Below, piece by piece: positions 1 through 10,434 of a DNA stretch of 64,000 bases. The notes beneath the pieces are model-generated. The model ran no database searches and was not told where the DNA came from. It saw nothing but the letters and a program-made list of their open reading frames with translations. The DNA is from Streptococcus porcinus (GTDB taxonomy: Bacteria > Bacillota > Bacilli > Lactobacillales > Streptococcaceae), in NCBI RefSeq assembly GCF_900475415.1, contig NZ_LS483388.1, positions 1,598,001-1,662,000 of the forward strand, written 5' to 3'. A program made the translations under genes and the position numbers. Positions within the stretch are counted from its first letter, which is position 1; each line of letters starts with the position of its first letter.

Positions 1-869
1 ATTTTAGGTTTACCTGCTGGTTGCACTATGTGCAAGGAAAGAGCTCCATCTCCAGTAGCAATAACCAAGTTTTTCTTGGTTTTTTCAATAATTTGACCTG
101 GATGTCCTTGGCCTTCTACAAGTGATACATCATAAATTTTAAAACGCTGACCCTTGAGAAAGGTATGTGCCACAGGCCACGGATTCATACCACGTACTTG
201 ATTGAAAATTTGCCGAGCTGGTTGGCTAAGATCAATTTTTTCCTGCTCAGCAGTAATATTTGGTGAGAATGTTGCTTGACTGTGATCCTGCGGAATAGGT
301 TTTAGGGCCCCTGAAAGATATTGTGGCAAAGTTTTCAAAAGGAGGTCCCGACCAACAATAGCTAGTTTTTCAAAAAGTGTTCCAACGTTATCAGTATCTA
401 AAATTGGAGTACTTGCTTTTGCAACCATATCTCCTGCATCCATTTCTTTAACCATCTCCATAATGGTTACACCTGCTTCTTTTTCACCATTCATAATAGC
501 ATAGTGAATCGGCGCACCTCCACGGTATTTGGGTAAGAGAGATGCATGAACATTCAGAGCAAAATCAACTGCATTTAAAAGCTTACTAGGTAAGAATTGT
601 CCAAATGCCGCAGTAATAATCCCATCTGCACACAAAGCTATCATTTCTTCTAACTCTTGTGAACCAGATAATTTTTCAGGCTGAATAAGCGGTAAGTCAT
701 ATTTTAAAGCAAGTTCTTTAACAGGTGTCATTCTGATTTCTTTTTTACGTCCTACCGCACGGTCAGGTTGAGTTACAACAGCCAATATCTCATAAGAACC
801 TTCTGAAATAATACCCTCCAATACAGTTGCTGAAAATTGGGGAGTCCCCATAAATATTATTTTTGTCAT
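1..869 (-). CDS. fmt: Methionyl-tRNA formyltransferase (3' end outside window)
   Basis: Formylates the amino group of Met-tRNA(fMet) using 10-formyl-tetrahydrofolate, for translation initiation in the cytoplasm. The reverse strand reads from an ATG at 867-869 into [20 protein letters not shown], the typical Fmt N-terminus, followed by a [13 protein letters not shown] stretch also typical of the family. About 289 codons are present; the family is about 311 residues, so roughly the last 20 residues lie beyond base 1. It follows priA by 65 bases on the same strand, the usual gmk-rpoZ-priA-fmt order of streptococci. Identification is from recognised family sequence. Confidence 0.95.
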   Translation of the reverse strand, partial: MTKIIFMGTPQFSATVLEGIISEGSYEILAVVTQPDRAVGRKKEIRMTPVKELALKYDLPLIQPEKLSGSQELEEMIALCADGIITAAFGQFLPSKLLNAVDFALNVHASLLPKYRGGAPIHYAIMNGEKEAGVTIMEMVKEMDAGDMVAKASTPILDTDNVGTLFEKLAIVGRDLLLKTLPQYLSGALKPIPQDHSQATFSPNITAEQEKIDLSQPARQIFNQVRGMNPWPVAHTFLKGQRFKIYDVSLVEGQGHPGQIIEKTKKNLVIATGDGALSLHIVQPAGKPK

Positions 870-934
870 TCTTTTCCTCACTTTGTCTTTCCCATCATTA
901 TATCATAATTGATAAGACACTTCTCAATACTGGT

Positions 935-3319
935 CTACATAAAGTTTTGCGGTTCATGATCAATAACGACTTTTAATTCACGTTGTTCTTTGTGTTGTGT
1001 CCAATCTAAAATATGGTTTAAAGTGTCTTCTAATTTTTCTTCAAAGCGATATTTGAGGATGATCTGATAGTGAAAGAGATTGTGCGTCCTCGCAATAGGC
1101 TTAGGTGTCGGCCCTAAAATTTTCACATTAGAAGTCAACCCTTCTCTTAACATCGTCATAACTTGATAAGCTTTCTTAATCACTTCTTGTTCATCTTGAT
1201 GAGACATAATAAGACCAACTGTAAAATAATAAGGCGGGTAGGCCATTTTTTGTCTCATTTTCATCTCATAGGCATAAAAGGCTTCATAATCTTGTGATTT
1301 AGCTAATTGAATAGCATAGTGATTAGGGTTATAAGTTTGGATGAGAACTTCACCTGTCTTTTCAGCACGACCAGCACGACCAGATACTTGTGTCAACAAT
1401 TGAAATGTTCTTTCTGAAGAGCGAAAATCGGGTAAATTAAGAGAAGTATCTGCGTTTAGCACACCAACAAGGGTCACATTTGGAAAATCAAGTCCCTTAG
1501 CAATCATTTGAGTTCCCAATAAGATATCCGCTTCTTGCCGACCAAAAGCTGAAAGGAGTTTTTCGTGACTTCCTTTTTTACGAGTAGTATCAACATCCAT
1601 TCTTAGTATTCGTGCTTCTGGTAAGACTTGTAATAACTCATCGTAGGCTTTTTGTGTTCCCGTTCCGTAGTAACGAATACTTGAACTCTGACAGTTTGGG
1701 CAGGTTTTAGGAATTGCTTTTTGAAAACCACAATAATGGCAGTTCATAGACTTAGTATCCATGTGTAAGGTCAGAGAAATATCACAGTTTGGACAAGTAT
1801 CTACATAACCACAGTCACGACACATGATAAAACTAGAATAACCACGACGATTTAACATGAGGACAACTTGTTCTTTTTTAGACAAACGATCTTTAATTTT
1901 ATCAATCAAGTAGGGAGTAAAATTACTCACATCTTGTTTGCCAATATAATCTCGAAAATCAACAATTTCCACTTGAGGGATTTGTGCATGGGGATTCGCC
2001 CTTTGAGTTAACTCTATGAAGTGATAGACACCCTTGGTCGCACGAGCTCGGCTCTCAATACTAGGTGTAGCAGAACCCAACACTAATACAGCGTGATGGG
2101 TTTGTGCACGTAACAAAGCAACATCACGAGCATGATAGCGCGGATTAGATTCCTGCTTATAAGAAGATTCATGTTCTTCATCAATAATAATAGCACCGAT
2201 ATTTTCTAGTGGAGCAAAAATAGCAGACCTTGCTCCTACAACTACTTTAGCCTGTCCATTTTTAATTTTTTGCCACTCATCAAACTTTTCACCATCAGAT
2301 AAACCCGAATGCATTATAGCTACTAACTTACCGAAACGTGAAATAAATCGGCTTGTCATTTGAGGAGTTAATGAAATTTCTGGAACCAAGACAATTGCCG
2401 TCTTTCCCAATTTTAAAACGTACTCAATCAGATGCAAGTAAACTTCTGTCTTTCCAGAGCCAGTTATCCCTTCTAATAAAAAAGGTTTATTATCCTGGCC
2501 AATAGCTGCAGCCATTTCTGTCACTGCGTGTGCTTGTTGACTATTAAGCATTAGAAATTGGCTACTCTCCACTGCTTCAAAATAAGCATCACTTCGATTG
2601 ATTTGGACCTCATAGACTTTTAGCAATTGATGCTCGACAAAATAGGTGACAATATCCCGAGAAAAGGAGTTTTGCAAAGTTTTAAGCCTACCATTTTCTG
2701 GATGCTCTATTAAAAAATTTTGTAGAGCTTGACGCTTTTTAGCTCTGTTAGAAATAACATGTCTTTGCAAAGCTTCTAAGTCAGTCTGATACCACTTTTC
2801 CTTCTTGATTTTCTTACGGTCCTGAGCTAAGTAGGTCAGTTTTATTTTTCCTAATTTTATCAGAGATAAACTCATTTTTTCCTGTTCCTGACTAAGTTGC
2901 GAAGCCAGCACCTTAGTCTTTCCAGCAAAAATAAAAGCTTTTTCTTTTTCTGAAATCTTCTCTGTCGGAACTAGTTCCTTATCATAATGGGAATTTAAGA
3001 GATTAGGAATCATGGCCTTTAAGAGACTAATCTTGTATGAAAAGACTGTCTCGCGCATAGCGTCAGCTAAAGCCAGCTGTTCTGAGTTCAAGACTGGCTC
3101 AGCATCTAGTAAGGAAACGATGCTTTTTAAATCCGTTTTTTCTTCTTTTGTAAATCCAACAACAAACCCTTGCACCAATCGACTCCCTCGGCCGAAGGGA
3201 ACATGAACCCTTGATCCAAGAGCTACTAACCCTTGTAATTCCTCTGGAATTCTATACGTAAATGGCTTATCCGTTTGCATTAAAGGGATATCAACAATAA
3301 TTTGAGCCAATTTTTGCAT
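935..3319 (-). CDS. priA: Primosomal protein N', replication restart helicase
   Basis: Superfamily 2 DNA helicase that recognises stalled forks and reloads the replisome. The 794 residues match family length. Visible are the N-terminal DNA-binding domain (about 1-110), Walker A GITGSGKTEVY near residue 285, the DEEH box in IIIDEEHESSYKQ, and the zinc-binding cysteines (CRDCGYVDTCPNC, then CHYCG and CPNC) near 505-545. The helicase C-terminal part carries QVSGRAGRAEKTG. It lies between rpoZ and fmt; a hairpin with a T-run separates it from rpoZ, so it may be expressed partly by read-through. Confidence 0.97.
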   Translation of the reverse strand: MQKLAQIIVDIPLMQTDKPFTYRIPEELQGLVALGSRVHVPFGRGSRLVQGFVVGFTKEEKTDLKSIVSLLDAEPVLNSEQLALADAMRETVFSYKISLLKAMIPNLLNSHYDKELVPTEKISEKEKAFIFAGKTKVLASQLSQEQEKMSLSLIKLGKIKLTYLAQDRKKIKKEKWYQTDLEALQRHVISNRAKKRQALQNFLIEHPENGRLKTLQNSFSRDIVTYFVEHQLLKVYEVQINRSDAYFEAVESSQFLMLNSQQAHAVTEMAAAIGQDNKPFLLEGITGSGKTEVYLHLIEYVLKLGKTAIVLVPEISLTPQMTSRFISRFGKLVAIMHSGLSDGEKFDEWQKIKNGQAKVVVGARSAIFAPLENIGAIIIDEEHESSYKQESNPRYHARDVALLRAQTHHAVLVLGSATPSIESRARATKGVYHFIELTQRANPHAQIPQVEIVDFRDYIGKQDVSNFTPYLIDKIKDRLSKKEQVVLMLNRRGYSSFIMCRDCGYVDTCPNCDISLTLHMDTKSMNCHYCGFQKAIPKTCPNCQSSSIRYYGTGTQKAYDELLQVLPEARILRMDVDTTRKKGSHEKLLSAFGRQEADILLGTQMIAKGLDFPNVTLVGVLNADTSLNLPDFRSSERTFQLLTQVSGRAGRAEKTGEVLIQTYNPNHYAIQLAKSQDYEAFYAYEMKMRQKMAYPPYYFTVGLIMSHQDEQEVIKKAYQVMTMLREGLTSNVKILGPTPKPIARTHNLFHYQIILKYRFEEKLEDTLNHILDWTQHKEQRELKVVIDHEPQNFM

Positions 3320-3361
3320 TCTAGCGCCTTTCCGTTATCCTAATACTATATAAAATATGAA

Positions 3362-3391
3362 AAAATCTAAGATTTTTAACCTTAGATTCTT
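3362..3391 (-). terminator. Hairpin terminator after rpoZ
   Basis: AATCTAAG (3364-3371) pairs with CTTAGATT (3381-3388); on the minus strand a T-run follows. It overlaps the rpoZ stop codon and would limit transcription into priA. Confidence 0.6.
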
Positions 3392-3699
3392 TCACCTTCT
3401 TCTTCTTTTTCTTTTGCAATTTGTTCTTTAATTTTACGTTCTTCTTCTTCTCTAGCAAGACGATCAGCCTCAATTTTAGCTCTTACGGCTGCTCGTTTCG
3501 CAGATGGATCTGGATGAATAACAACATTTCCAGATTCAATTTCTTCTAATGCCTGTAAAGTTGATTTGACTGATTTAAAAGATTGAGTAGCTTTTGCACC
3601 TGCTTCTAATTCATGTGCTCTTTTAGCTTGCAAAATAACAAGGGAATATTTTGAAGGTACTTTGTCTAGTAAAGTATCAATCGAAGGTTTTAACATCAT
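3382..3699 (-). CDS. rpoZ: RNA polymerase omega subunit
   Basis: Small RNA polymerase subunit that helps fold and hold beta-prime. The 105-residue protein begins [20 protein letters not shown], which is the conserved omega N-terminus, followed by the [12 protein letters not shown] helix. The C-terminus is a charged Glu/Lys/Arg-rich helix typical of streptococcal omega. It sits 23 bases downstream of gmk on the same strand, the conserved gmk-rpoZ pairing. The first two codons are both ATG; either may be the start. Confidence 0.95.
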   Translation of the reverse strand: MMLKPSIDTLLDKVPSKYSLVILQAKRAHELEAGAKATQSFKSVKSTLQALEEIESGNVVIHPDPSAKRAAVRAKIEADRLAREEEERKIKEQIAKEKEEEGERI

Positions 3700-3722
3700 G
3701 TTTATAATCTCTTTTCTATATC

Positions 3723-4373
<651 letters not shown>

Positions 4374-4440
4374 TTAATAGTTTAACAAAATAGCCTTCTT
4401 TTTTCAAGGCAATTATCATTATATATCCTTATAAAAAGCA

Positions 4441-4463
4441 AAAAAGAGGAAGATCCTCTTTTT
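4441..4463 (-). terminator. Terminator after rny
   Basis: Perfect 10-bp stem AAAAAGAGGA / TCCTCTTTTT with a 3-base loop, directly next to the rny stop codon. The A/T-run symmetry makes it a classical intrinsic terminator for rny. Confidence 0.85.
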
Positions 4464-4464
4464 A

Positions 4465-6072
4465 CTATTTAGCATAATCAATAGCTCGCATTTCACGAAT
4501 AACTGTAACCTTAATATTTCCTGGGTAGTCTAAGTTATTTTCAATCTTCTCACGAACTTTATGAGATAAAATTACCACTTCATCGTCTGAAACTTTTTCC
4601 GGTTGAACCATTATACGAATTTCACGACCAGCTTGTAAGGCAAAACTATTTTGAACACCTTCAAAGCTAGTAGCAATTTCTTCTAAATCTCGCAGGCGTT
4701 TAATGTAATTTTCCATTGACTCGTTACGAGCTCCTGGACGCGCTGAACTCAGTGCATCTGCGGCGGCAACAATGACTGCAATGACAGATTCCGGCTCAAC
4801 ATCACCATGGTGACTGGCAATAGTGTTGACAACAACTGGATGCTCTTTGTATTTCCGAGCAAATTCCATTCCAATCTCAACATGGCTGCCTTCCACCTCA
4901 CGGTCAATGGCTTTACCCATATCGTGTAAGAATCCTGCTCTACGCGCCAATGCAACATTTTCACCAAGTTCACCAGCCAAAATACCAGCTAGTTTACCAA
5001 CCTCTACCGAATGACGTAAAACATTTTGCCCATAAGAGGTTCTAAATTGTAAGCGTCCCATAATTTTAATTAAATCTGGGTGAAGGTTTGGAGCCCCAAT
5101 TTCATAAGCTGCTGCTTCACCGTACTCACGAATACGATTATCCATTTCAAGTCGATTTTTTTCAACTAGCTCTTCAATGCGAGCTGGATGAATACGGCCA
5201 TCAGAAATCAATGATTCCAGGGTCATCCTAGCAATTTCTCGACGGATTGGATCAAAACCAGAAAGGACAACAACTTCTGGAGTATCATCAATAATGACAT
5301 CAATACCAGTTAAACTTTCAAGCGTTCGAATATTCCGCCCCTCACGACCAATGATACGTCCCTTCATATTGTCATCAGGTAAATGAACGCTTGTAATTGT
5401 TTGTTCTGTTACGTACTCGCCTGCCATACGTTGCATGGCTTGGGCTAATAAATCTTTTGCTGTCTTATCTGTTTTATCTTTAATTTCACGCTCTGCTTCA
5501 CGAATCCGAGTTGCAATTTCATGAGACAAATTATTCTCTGTCTCCATCAAGATAACTTCACGTGCTTCTGCAATTGTCATAGCTCCAACACGTTGTAATT
5601 CAGCTTTTTTTTCTTCTTCTAATTTTTCAACTTCTGCTTGGCGCTCATCAATATGTTTAGATTTATCGGTCAGACTTTGTTCTTTACTATCAAGAACCTT
5701 TTCTTTACTTGATAAATTATCATCTTTTCGGTCAAGAGAAAAGGCACGCTCCGTAAGTCGTGTTTCTAGCTGTTTTAACTCTTGTCTTTCAGATTTAAAT
5801 TCTTGTTCAATTTCTTCACGATATTTTCTTGCCTCTTCTTTTGCTTCTAAAAGTAATTCTTTACGATTAGCCTTGCTTTCACGCTCTGCTGATTTTCGAA
5901 TATGATCGGCCTCGGCTTCAGCCTTACCTCTAATATTTACAGCATCTTGCTCAGCATTTAAAAGAGTCAAATCCGCATTTTCTTTCGCTGCTTTTAATTT
6001 CAATGAAATTAATGCGTAACCTATTATCAAACCAATGAGGGCACAAACAATTAATAAAACAATATTAATCAT
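4465..6072 (-). CDS. rny: Ribonuclease Y
   Basis: Membrane-anchored endoribonuclease that starts mRNA decay; in pyogenic streptococci it also affects virulence transcript stability (family knowledge). The 535 residues show, in order: an N-terminal membrane helix (about 3-22), a long charged coiled coil (about 25-200), a KH domain around [15 protein letters not shown], and an HD domain with [12 protein letters not shown] and [10 protein letters not shown] metal ligands. Length and order match the family. It is divergent from luxS, with 155 bases between the two starts. Confidence 0.97.
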   Translation of the reverse strand: MINIVLLIVCALIGLIIGYALISLKLKAAKENADLTLLNAEQDAVNIRGKAEAEADHIRKSAERESKANRKELLLEAKEEARKYREEIEQEFKSERQELKQLETRLTERAFSLDRKDDNLSSKEKVLDSKEQSLTDKSKHIDERQAEVEKLEEEKKAELQRVGAMTIAEAREVILMETENNLSHEIATRIREAEREIKDKTDKTAKDLLAQAMQRMAGEYVTEQTITSVHLPDDNMKGRIIGREGRNIRTLESLTGIDVIIDDTPEVVVLSGFDPIRREIARMTLESLISDGRIHPARIEELVEKNRLEMDNRIREYGEAAAYEIGAPNLHPDLIKIMGRLQFRTSYGQNVLRHSVEVGKLAGILAGELGENVALARRAGFLHDMGKAIDREVEGSHVEIGMEFARKYKEHPVVVNTIASHHGDVEPESVIAVIVAAADALSSARPGARNESMENYIKRLRDLEEIATSFEGVQNSFALQAGREIRIMVQPEKVSDDEVVILSHKVREKIENNLDYPGNIKVTVIREMRAIDYAK

Positions 6073-6191
6073 CTTTATACCTCAATTTTTATTAGATTTC
6101 ATTTATAGAAAGCCATAATTAATTTTATCATAAAAAGTACTTTTATACAATTTAAATAAGTCTGAAAACTTTATAAAGATAAAAGATTTTG

Positions 6192-6200
6192 TGGTATTAT
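6192..6200 (+). promoter_or_regulatory. Extended -10 promoter of luxS
   Basis: TGGTATTAT fits the extended -10 pattern TGnTATnAT, 27 bases before the luxS ATG. No convincing -35 is seen 17 bases upstream. The ribosome site GAGGAG is at about 6216-6221. Confidence 0.5.
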
Positions 6201-6227
6201 AGTAATAAAAATACAGAGGAGATTTTT

Positions 6228-6710
6228 ATGGTAAAAGAAGTTATTGTCGAGAGTTTTGAACTAGATCACACTATTGTAAAAGCCCCTTACGTTCGTTTAA
6301 TTTCTGAAGAATATGGACCTAAAGGAGATATTATTACCAATTTTGACATTCGTCTCGTACAACCAAATCATAATTCAATTGAAACAGCTGGACTTCATAC
6401 CATTGAACACTTACTAGCTAAACTAATTCGCCAACGGATAGATGGTATGATTGATTGTTCACCATTTGGCTGTCGTACAGGTTTTCACTTGATTATGTGG
6501 GGACAACCAACCGCCAACGATATTGCTTTAGTGATTAAATCATCTTTAGAAGAAATTGCTCAAGGGATTACTTGGGAGGATGTCCCTGGTACCACAATTG
6601 AATCTTGTGGTAATTACAAAGACCACAGTTTATTCGCTGCTAAAGAATGGGCAAAGTTAATTTTAGCTCAAGGAATTTCTGACGATGCATTTGAGCGTCA
6701 CCTTGTTTAA
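6228..6710 (+). CDS. luxS: S-ribosylhomocysteine lyase (AI-2 synthesis)
   Basis: Cleaves S-ribosylhomocysteine to homocysteine and DPD, the precursor of autoinducer 2, within the activated methyl cycle. The chosen ATG at 6228 follows GAGGAG and gives 160 residues, the usual LuxS length; an upstream in-frame ATG at 6189 lies over the promoter and is rejected. The metal ligands appear as HTIEH (residues about 53-57), and the catalytic cysteine region as [12 protein letters not shown] (about 79-90). It is a single-gene unit closed by a strong terminator and divergent from rny. Confidence 0.97.
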   Translation: MVKEVIVESFELDHTIVKAPYVRLISEEYGPKGDIITNFDIRLVQPNHNSIETAGLHTIEHLLAKLIRQRIDGMIDCSPFGCRTGFHLIMWGQPTANDIALVIKSSLEEIAQGITWEDVPGTTIESCGNYKDHSLFAAKEWAKLILAQGISDDAFERHLV

Positions 6711-6716
6711 CAGTAC

Positions 6717-6757
6717 AAAAACTAGAAGTTTCTCTACATAGAAACTTCTAGTTTTTT
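6717..6757 (+). terminator. luxS terminator
   Basis: A long stem (AAAAACTAGAAGTTTC with GAAACTTCTAGTTTTT) around an 8-base loop, followed by T-run, begins 7 bases after the luxS stop. It can work in both directions. Confidence 0.9.
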
Positions 6758-6769
6758 CGTGGCATAGCG

Positions 6770-7240
6770 GTTGCTAAGTTTATTGCCCTAGCCATTATTC
6801 TCAGCAATCATCTGGTATTCCTTTTCAAATTGCTTGACGGATAAAATCTTATGACTAGCTGCGTCAAAATAGTCGTTAGGATAGTCACTCTAGTACATAT
6901 GATAATCAGAAAAATTAGCACCTGCTACCGGACTATTTGAACCAATTTTCAGACTATTTTTAAGTTTTGAGTTAAGTAACCACTAAAAAATGGACATCAT
7001 TATCAATGCCCTATTTACCCCATCAACACTGAACTCCTTCCTTAGAAACTTACCATATGCCAACCAATTGTTTTTTTAAGTTTTCATAGTATCATAACTC
7101 TATGTCATAATGATTCCTTCGTCCTAAAGTATATATCAAATTATCTTTTAATTCTTCGAACTGATTCTCTATTTGGGACTAACTAATATCAGTCTGTTTT
7201 AAACAACAAATTTCAAGTTTGGCTTTATAATTTAATATCA
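6770..7240 (-). pseudogene. Decayed gene remnant, family unknown
   Basis: No intact gene lies between luxS and mapZ. Reverse-strand translation still looks protein-like in two different frames. One block (about 6776-6975) reads LLNSKLKNSLKIGSNSPVAG, then NFSDYHMY, a stop, SDYPNDYFDAASHKILSVKQ and FEKEYQMIAENNG before another stop. An upstream block (about 7010-7223) reads AKLEICCLKQTDIS, a stop, SQIENQFEELKDNLIYTLG and further, with several TAG or TGA stops. At least one frameshift and four or more nonsense codons separate the pieces. I do not recognise the family with certainty. The composition and residual reading frame support a dead gene rather than a regulatory spacer. Confidence 0.55.
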
Positions 7241-7242
7241 CA

Positions 7243-7289
7243 CAAAAAGCACCCCAATCATTAGATTTTTGTCTAATTTTTGAAGTGCA
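7243..7289 (-). terminator. mapZ terminator
   Basis: On the minus strand GCACTTC, AATTAGA, a short A-rich loop, TCTAAT and GGGGTGC form an interrupted stem followed by TTTTTGTG. It lies 40 bases downstream of the mapZ stop. Confidence 0.65.
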
Positions 7290-7328
7290 GTTCATAATAT
7301 AAGTTTTTCTGCCGAGGGTAAAAGCTTG

Positions 7329-8828
7329 TTAATAATCTAAAGCATCCGCATGGCCACTAGCATTACCAACAAAATAACCTGTCTTACAATTAATGGAAAA
7401 CAGGTATGTTCCATCCGATTTGAACATGTTATAGTAGCCGTTGCCATTAATGATGTTGACTGGTTCTATATAGTAATTATTACCAGAAAAATAACCACGC
7501 GCTTGAGAAGTAGCAATTATTTTTTCTAACACACCTGGATTAAAAGCCCAAGAAGGATTATTACTATCAGCTATCGCTGCATTATTATAAGGAACACGCG
7601 AACGATCCCTCTGAAGTCCAGGAATATTAGCTAGAGAGGCACTAGGATAGGTAACCGCTGGCCCTTGTGCTGACAGATTCGGTGCAGAGCCTCCGACTGC
7701 ATTAGCACCTGCTGGGACACTATTTTCAGTTCCAGCTGCTTGTCCTGAGTTATTACCCACGGAGGCTTTCGCTTCAGCTTCTTTAGCTGCTTTTTCTTTT
7801 TCAGCTGCGGCCTTATCCTCAACTTGCTTACGACCGTCAGCGATTGCTGACTGTAATAATTTATCTAAAGAGGCATTACCTGTTTTTAAAATATCGCCTT
7901 TGATGTCATCAAAATTAGCAGCTGTTTTAATGGTGGCAGAAACTTTTGCGCCATCTTTAATAGCTTCTGTTGAAAACTTGGCATTGACCGCTTGGATAGC
8001 ATCAATTTGTTTTTTCAGTAGATCAAATTTACCTTTTGCCTCTTCATAATAAGCAGTATCTTTTAGTTTTTCTAACTTCTTAGCTAAGTCATCAATTTTT
8101 GAAAATTGACTATTTTTAAGCTTGGTCATTTCGGCATCCATATAGAAAGCTTTCAGCTCATTGTTAAAGGCCTTGTTATCGGATTTGACTTTTTGAGCAA
8201 CTGTTTCTTTAGTACTAGATTGCTGACTGGTCGAATGTCCTGAAGTTTGGGATGATTTTTGTCCTTTAAATATATTGAGACCTAATACTAAGCCCGCAAC
8301 TACAAGAAGCAGAGCTAACAGAATTCCTATCAGTTTCTTTTTAGAAGCATTTTGTCGGCTGGTTTCATCGTTGAAATATTCAGGAACATCTCGTTCGCTT
8401 GATGCAACAATATTTTCAGTTGAACTAGGGACAATCAGAGGAGTTGGTTCAAAAGGGCTACTGTTATCCTCTTTTTCTGGAACTACAATTTCCTTTTGGG
8501 GAACTTCTTTTTGGGAATTTTCATTAGGCTCATCGAGGTCGATTAAACCTGATTGTGCTAATTCTTCTCTTTGCTTTTTAATGAAGTTATCTAAGGTTTC
8601 AGTATCTAAATCATCCAATTCTGATAGTTTTGTATCAAATTTTTGAGATGCAACTTCTTCGCGATGTTGTTTTATGTATTTGTCTAAAACACTGTCTTCG
8701 TCAGTGACACCAGCTTTTATTTCAGAATCTTTACGCACTGCTTCACCGACAGTCATATTTTTTGCTTGGTCAATATCTAAGGTTTGACCATCTTTTTCAA
8801 TATCCTTAGTATACTTTTCGTCTGCCAA
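7329..8828 (-). CDS. mapZ: Cell-division site positioning protein MapZ (LocZ)
   Basis: Streptococcal mid-cell marker that positions FtsZ: its cytoplasmic part contacts FtsZ and its outside part binds peptidoglycan (known for the family). The 499 residues show an acidic N-terminal cytoplasmic region (1-163) with a duplicated DKYIKQHREE / DNFIKKQREE motif, one membrane helix (about 165-187), a Ser/Thr/Lys-rich linker, an extracellular helical region, an Ala/Gly/Asn linker, and a C-terminal domain ending in NCKTGYFVGNASGHADALDY. It is adjacent to the RlmL-like gene, as in S. pneumoniae. The start is TTG (8826-8828) with a GAGGTAAG ribosome site; no nearby ATG fits. Confidence 0.9.
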   Translation of the reverse strand: MADEKYTKDIEKDGQTLDIDQAKNMTVGEAVRKDSEIKAGVTDEDSVLDKYIKQHREEVASQKFDTKLSELDDLDTETLDNFIKKQREELAQSGLIDLDEPNENSQKEVPQKEIVVPEKEDNSSPFEPTPLIVPSSTENIVASSERDVPEYFNDETSRQNASKKKLIGILLALLLVVAGLVLGLNIFKGQKSSQTSGHSTSQQSSTKETVAQKVKSDNKAFNNELKAFYMDAEMTKLKNSQFSKIDDLAKKLEKLKDTAYYEEAKGKFDLLKKQIDAIQAVNAKFSTEAIKDGAKVSATIKTAANFDDIKGDILKTGNASLDKLLQSAIADGRKQVEDKAAAEKEKAAKEAEAKASVGNNSGQAAGTENSVPAGANAVGGSAPNLSAQGPAVTYPSASLANIPGLQRDRSRVPYNNAAIADSNNPSWAFNPGVLEKIIATSQARGYFSGNNYYIEPVNIINGNGYYNMFKSDGTYLFSINCKTGYFVGNASGHADALDY

Positions 8829-8833
8829 TTTTC

Positions 8834-9994
8834 TTACCTCACGATTTGACTTCTTTTCACACGTTCACCAAAAAATTGATAAAGTTCAACTTTCATGGTG
8901 CCGTTATAAAGTTTTCTTTTTTTATCTGCTTGATGGCCATATTTCTTTTCAAAACCCTCATCACTTGTCAAAATAAATTTACTCCAAGTTTTCAGAGGTT
9001 GGAAGGTTTGACCCATTTCATTATACAAAATGTCTACAGCTTTGTCATCAAGCAACCGTTCACCATAAGGAGGGTTAGAAATAATAACTCCATTAATTTT
9101 ATCTGTTCTAAAATCTTGTAATCGCATTTGTTTAAAAATTATAACATCAGCTAAACCAGCTTCTTCCGCATTCTTTTTAGCAATTTCAATCATGCGACCA
9201 TCAATATCAAAACCAGAAATATCTAATTTAGCATCATAGTTAGCAGCAGCTTCTGCTTGATTACGTACTTCTTCCACAATAGCTTGATTTACCCAATTCC
9301 ACTCTTCAAAGGCAAAGGAACGGTTAAAGCCTGGGGCAATGTTCATGCCAATCAAAGCTGCTTCAATACAAAAAGTTCCAGACCCGCAAGTTGGATCAAC
9401 CAACGGCTTATCAGGATACCAGTTGCTGAGCTGTAATATCGCCGCAGCCATATTTTCTTTAATTGGTGCTCCGCCTTTACCTACACGGTAGCCTCGTTTG
9501 AAAAGGCTAGTCCCACTGGTATCGATCATTATAGTTGCTATGTCCTTTAGAATGGATACTTCTATTTTGAACTCAGATCCAATTTCTTGAAGTGGTACTC
9601 CCTCCGGACGGTGATAGTACTTTTGTAACTTCTTAACTATAGCTTTTTTAGTAATCGCTTGAACACTCGGCTCGTTATGCAATTTCGACTTGACACATTT
9701 TGCTTTTGCAATTGGAAACTTTGCCCCTAGTGGTAAATAATTTTCCCAATCAAGAGCGTTAACTCCTTGAAATAATTCTTCAAATGTTCTTGCAGAAAAT
9801 TGTCCCACAATAATTTTGATTCGATCAGCCGCTCGCAACCAAAGATTGGTTTTTGCAATTGCTTCTATATCTCCTTCAAAATAAACCTTGCCATTATCAA
9901 TTTGACAATCAAATCCTAAGGACTTGACTTCCTTTCCTACAACAGACTCAAAACCAGCTGCCACTGTTGCCACTAACTTAAAATGTTCTTTCAT
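8834..9994 (-). CDS. THUMP-domain rRNA (guanine-N2) methyltransferase, RlmL type
   Basis: Predicted S-adenosylmethionine-dependent methyltransferase acting on 23S rRNA guanine. Residues about 50-160 form a THUMP RNA-binding domain. The C-terminal Rossmann methyltransferase has LVDPTCGSGTFCIEAALIG (SAM motif I), SGFDIDGRMIEIAKKNAEEA, and the catalytic NPPY motif in VIISNPPYGERL. The 386 residues match the single-methyltransferase form found in Firmicutes, not the two-domain E. coli RlmKL. Its stop lies 5 bases before the mapZ start, so the two are probably co-transcribed. The exact modified position is inferred from family only. Confidence 0.88.
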   Translation of the reverse strand: MKEHFKLVATVAAGFESVVGKEVKSLGFDCQIDNGKVYFEGDIEAIAKTNLWLRAADRIKIIVGQFSARTFEELFQGVNALDWENYLPLGAKFPIAKAKCVKSKLHNEPSVQAITKKAIVKKLQKYYHRPEGVPLQEIGSEFKIEVSILKDIATIMIDTSGTSLFKRGYRVGKGGAPIKENMAAAILQLSNWYPDKPLVDPTCGSGTFCIEAALIGMNIAPGFNRSFAFEEWNWVNQAIVEEVRNQAEAAANYDAKLDISGFDIDGRMIEIAKKNAEEAGLADVIIFKQMRLQDFRTDKINGVIISNPPYGERLLDDKAVDILYNEMGQTFQPLKTWSKFILTSDEGFEKKYGHQADKKRKLYNGTMKVELYQFFGERVKRSQIVR

Positions 9995-10017
9995 ATCAAT
10001 CTTTCTCTTTAATTAAA

Positions 10018-10041
10018 TAAAAGCTAGCAAGTGCTAGCTTA
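10018..10041 (-). terminator. rnpB terminator
   Basis: On the minus strand AAGCTAGC and GCTAGCTT flank a 4-base loop and are followed by TTATTT, immediately after the 3' end of RNase P RNA. Confidence 0.8.
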
Positions 10042-10049
10042 ACCTATTA

Positions 10050-10424
10050 TGCAATTTTCTATAAGCCATGTTTTGTTCCAGAAATAACTAGGTATTACTT
10101 CTTTCGATAATCATCTGTCTACTGTAAACAGTCAGGATAGAAGGTTCGTTTCCCGTCTATCCCATGCCCCGACCAAAGTTTGGGTTGCTAGCTTGAGGGG
10201 TTTACCGCGTTCCATTTTCTACGTTTCCATAGAAACTGCGTCACTGTGGCACTTTCAGAAATACTCAGGCATATCATTCGACTTAGCCTTTTTTTCCGCC
10301 GTAATGTCAAAGACATTCCTAGGCTTATTTTTTCGCCTAGCACAAACACTACTGGCATCACAGCCAGTGCTAGCATGGACTTTCCTCATAACCTAAAAAG
10401 CTACGCGATTATCCAAAAATTGCA
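10050..10424 (-). ncRNA. rnpB: RNase P RNA (class B)
   Basis: Catalytic RNA of ribonuclease P, which matures tRNA 5' ends. On the minus strand the conserved GAGGAAAGTCCATGC block lies near the 5' end, then GGAACGCGGTAAACCCC in the middle and ACAGATGATTATCG and ACATGGCTTATAG near the 3' end. The terminal helix forms between TGCAATTTTTGGATAA (5') and TATAGAAAATTGCA (3'). About 375 nt, right for a Bacillus-type RNA. It sits directly downstream of gpsB as in pneumococcus. Short ORFs inside it are shadows. Ends are approximate by a few bases. Confidence 0.95.
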
Positions 10425-10434
10425 CATCTATTAT

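Noticed and set aside
6189-6227. Longer LuxS start
   Set aside because: The upstream ATG overlaps the promoter -10 box and has no ribosome site; the ATG at 6228 follows GAGGAG and gives the normal 160 residues.
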